Made by a program: the position numbers and the translations under genes
Part shown: one piece after another, positions 61,807 to 64,000 of the stretch
Numbering within the stretch: the stretch's first letter is position 1
How the letters are laid out: every line of letters begins with the position of its first letter
DNA from: Litomosoides sigmodontis
Lineage: Eukaryota; Nematoda; Chromadorea; Rhabditida; Onchocercidae
NCBI GenBank assembly: GCA_963070105.1
Contig: OY718804.1
Location: 4,549,317 to 4,613,316, forward strand
Length of the DNA stretch: 64,000 nt
Direction of reading: 5' to 3'
The notes under the pieces: generated by a model
Told to the model about the DNA's origin: nothing
Database searches by the model: none
What the model saw: the letters and a program-made list of their open reading frames with translations, nothing else

Positions 61807-63324
61807 TCTCCTCTTATGACCTGCAAACATCTCCGTGTGTTTTCTTTTGCTTTGACGAATGTTGCTAATTCGATCCGATCTTTTACATTTTCACTTTTAA
61901 TTTTTCCCTAAAAAGTAGTCACTTCCCTCAGTCGTCCTCAGAATATATAGAGAAGTGAGGTGAGAGCGTAAGTGGGAGCAGACACAAGTGAGTGACGGTC
62001 AAGGAATGTCAGAGAGACAGAGCAGTTGACCACAAGAAAAAACATCAGTGCTGCCTGCGCTGCTATAATAAATGAACGCACTATGTTGCAGAGTTGACCA
62101 CTTCATCAGCTGACTGATCGGCGACCAGCCGTCCATTGTTGCTGACGCTTCCCATTTCCTCCTCCTCAACCTCCTCTGGTCATTGCATAGGGAAAGCCCC
62201 GCGGAACAGTGTTTCTTGCTCGCAAATTACATTGCATTATGCGAATTACATAGCAAAGTAAGTGTCACGAAAGAAAGCTCAGTAGGATGGGCTCAATAGA
62301 AGTCTGAGAATGGCATCCGACCCGTGGGAACTTTTTTAAATTTCGTAGGTTCACAACAAACTCCACACTCGAGCAGTAGTTTGCTTAGAGAGAAAGGCTA
62401 CCGAAAATTGTGGTAGCAAAGCTGGGTCGTCTTTTTGAAATTGTACGAGGTGTGCCGCTAAAGGTAGTCAAATGAATGCTTTGATCGGTTTCCGCGTTGG
62501 TCACTCTTCGCCTCAAAAGCTGTATTATTTCATCCTTCTGATCTCATCGGTACATCGCGACTGGAATAAACGCTCTCGTAGCACTCCGCGGAGCGCTTCA
62601 CTTCCGTTCCCTCGGCGGAAGGCCTGTTGTTGGTTGACTGAGAGATGAAGAAGGAAGGTCCCTCGCTCAACCTCTGTCCACTCCCTTCCTCTCCCTCTCG
62701 CATTACTACAAAAAAATGCGACCATCTCTGCTGTCAGGGATGTCAACTATGGGGGAGCGAAAGCCCGAAAAATCGCTCACCACCGCGCCTACCTACTACA
62801 TCTCCAGCAGCAAGCTGACCCCCAAGTCCTTTCCCACCTGACCTCTCCCTCCTCCACACACTCTTTCTTTACACTTCTGCTTTCTCATTGATTTCAGCAA
62901 TCTTGCACTTCTTGAAACTTGTAATTCAATTCCAATTTGCTGCTCTTCCAAATTAAAATTCATGTTTTGGTGAAGAGTCACGTTGGCGGATGAAATTTTA
63001 AAGCACAAAAGTCCGAATTCTAACAAAAAAATAATAATCGAAAGTGCCTGAAATGTTCATTAATTTAAGCCATGCGAAAAGTAAGATTTTTGACTGATTT
63101 TTTCTGTGAATTTCGTTGTGCAATGCCTCACTGAGTAGCTACCGCTACTGGCTGCTTTCAATTCATTCTCTCTTCGTCAAACTGGGAATTTGAATTGGCG
63201 GTCACCTTCTGACGGCGGAACAGTCAAATGACTCTCTCAGAAGGCATTCTTTCGGCTATTGCTATTATCATTGTAGCCGTGGATTCAGTGAAAACTTTTA
63301 CAGTTTATTAAATTTCAGCTTGAA
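60822..63324. other. conserved upstream block of copy C
   Basis: Equivalent to 4250-6757 of copy A and nearly identical, including the CT run and the short conserved frames. It lacks the left 356 bp shared by A and B. Probable promoter and 5' region; no separate gene supported. Confidence 0.6.
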
Positions 63325-64000
63325 ATGGCGCTGCCGCAATGCAAAAGCGAAGTGCCGGACGAACTGCCTCCCACGGAGCAGTGCAGTGAGGAGCGAGATG
63401 GAAATGCCACTGTCAAGGTGGATAGATTCTTACTATTCTTGCGTCAATTTCCGCCTGACAATGATATGCCAGAACGCTTGAGGTATAGCAGGTAATATTA
63501 GTAAACGTACTAATATATGTAAGTTGCAGGATGAGGTGGTTGTACGGAAGGAAGTAATTTATGAATCAGACCTGTCCACGCAACTTCAGCCTTCCAGCGC
63601 AGCCGCCACTGCAGAACTACAGACTGGTCAGGTAAATGGAAGAGATCGAAGCGTCATAAAAGCGAGCGCAAAGGGAGCGTTGGTGGAGGAAACTGAGTGT
63701 AATGTGGGAACTTCTGGCGCGAAGAGTACGATTTTTAGTAATCGCAGTGTATTCAAGAGGAATTTTGTTTTGAGAGGAGGAGATTACGGTAGGAAGGAGA
63801 GGGCAATTCACTGGTCAGATGTACTCAGCAGTGTCGGAAGAGAGGAAACCATCGGTATACTGAAGTATTTTCAGCAAACGGTGTGTCTCGCACGGCGACA
63901 GTTGGAGATGAATTGGTCCGAAATAAGCGTAAGCCGAAATTCGTAATGCACATCATACGTAAGTAATTTCAGGAGGTAAATTTTTTAAAAGGATGCGTGT
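63325..64000 (+). CDS. ZSWIM3-like protein, copy C (5' part only)
   Basis: Exons 63325-63417 and 63530-63928, and the start of exon 3 at 63973, correspond exactly to copy A exons 1-3 with the same phases. Coding differences from A are few, for example A-to-V in ALAEE and L-to-F in RNLVLRG. The reading frame is open throughout the visible part. The PIDLS motif and the zinc-binding region lie beyond the window edge, so integrity cannot be judged. Confidence 0.65.

Larger units (their letters stand above)
60822..64000 (+). repeat. segmental repeat unit, copy C (direct relative to A, truncated by window edge)
   Basis: Similarity to copy A begins at ATTAATTAAAATTATG (60822, equal to A 4250) and continues to the window end. 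There are only scattered substitutions and one 4-bp gap near 63230. Unlike A and B, it lacks the 356 bp corresponding to 3894-4249. Its exons are closer to A than to B. Confidence 0.93.

Overview
The window is eukaryotic and most probably from a nematode. The genes are split by many short AT-rich introns with TTTCAG/TTTTAG-type 3' ends. Start codons lie a few bases after splice-acceptor-like sites (for example 26061-26075 and 6746-6758), as expected of spliced-leader trans-splicing. Intergenic DNA is very AT-rich and full of microsatellites. No bacterial features were seen. Species cannot be fixed from the sequence; an AT-rich parasitic nematode genome fits.

Layout. (1) 1-287: the 3' end of a + strand gene whose last residues resemble the C-terminus of APMAP/strictosidine-synthase-like proteins. 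It converges on (2) 595-2860, minus strand: a complete seven-exon PP1-type protein phosphatase with all metal-site motifs and a divergent C-terminal half. (3) 3894-19635: a long unit present as two inverted copies, A (3894 to about 9830, +) and B (19635 to about 11690, -), separated by about 1.9 kb. A third copy, C, starts at 60822 and runs off the right edge. The unit is visibly more GC-rich than its surroundings. It carries about 2.5-2.9 kb of conserved upstream DNA and an 11-12 exon gene, whose protein has a CtBP-like PIDLS motif and a FAR1/ZSWIM3-type zinc-binding region but no transposase domain that I can see. The copies are a mosaic of near-identical and diverged patches, which suggests recent duplication plus gene conversion. 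(4) 19636-26064: gene-poor AT-rich DNA. (5) 26075-49930, +: a gene of about 24 kb in the LMO7/LIMCH1 family (CH domain, DUF4757-like WQSNLDSW segment, PDZ, C-terminal LIM). A tRNA-Lys(CTT) gene is nested in one intron, many microsatellites lie in others, and a GC-AG intron splits the LIM domain. (6) 49931-55557: AT-rich intergenic DNA with one GC-richer patch near 54.0-54.6 kb. (7) 55558-58857, +: a complete eight-exon type II membrane glycosyltransferase of family GT49 (B4GAT1/LARGE-like). (8) 58858-60821: intergenic, then copy C.

The single-copy genes have no evident joint function: a phosphatase, a junction/actin-associated scaffold and a Golgi glycosyltransferase. The most novel material is the three-copy ZSWIM3-like unit. 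Exon chains were checked by reading phase: the phosphatase (1164 nt) and the glycosyltransferase (1170 nt) close exactly. In the LMO7-like gene four junctions remain unresolved, and in the repeated gene one exon remains unresolved.
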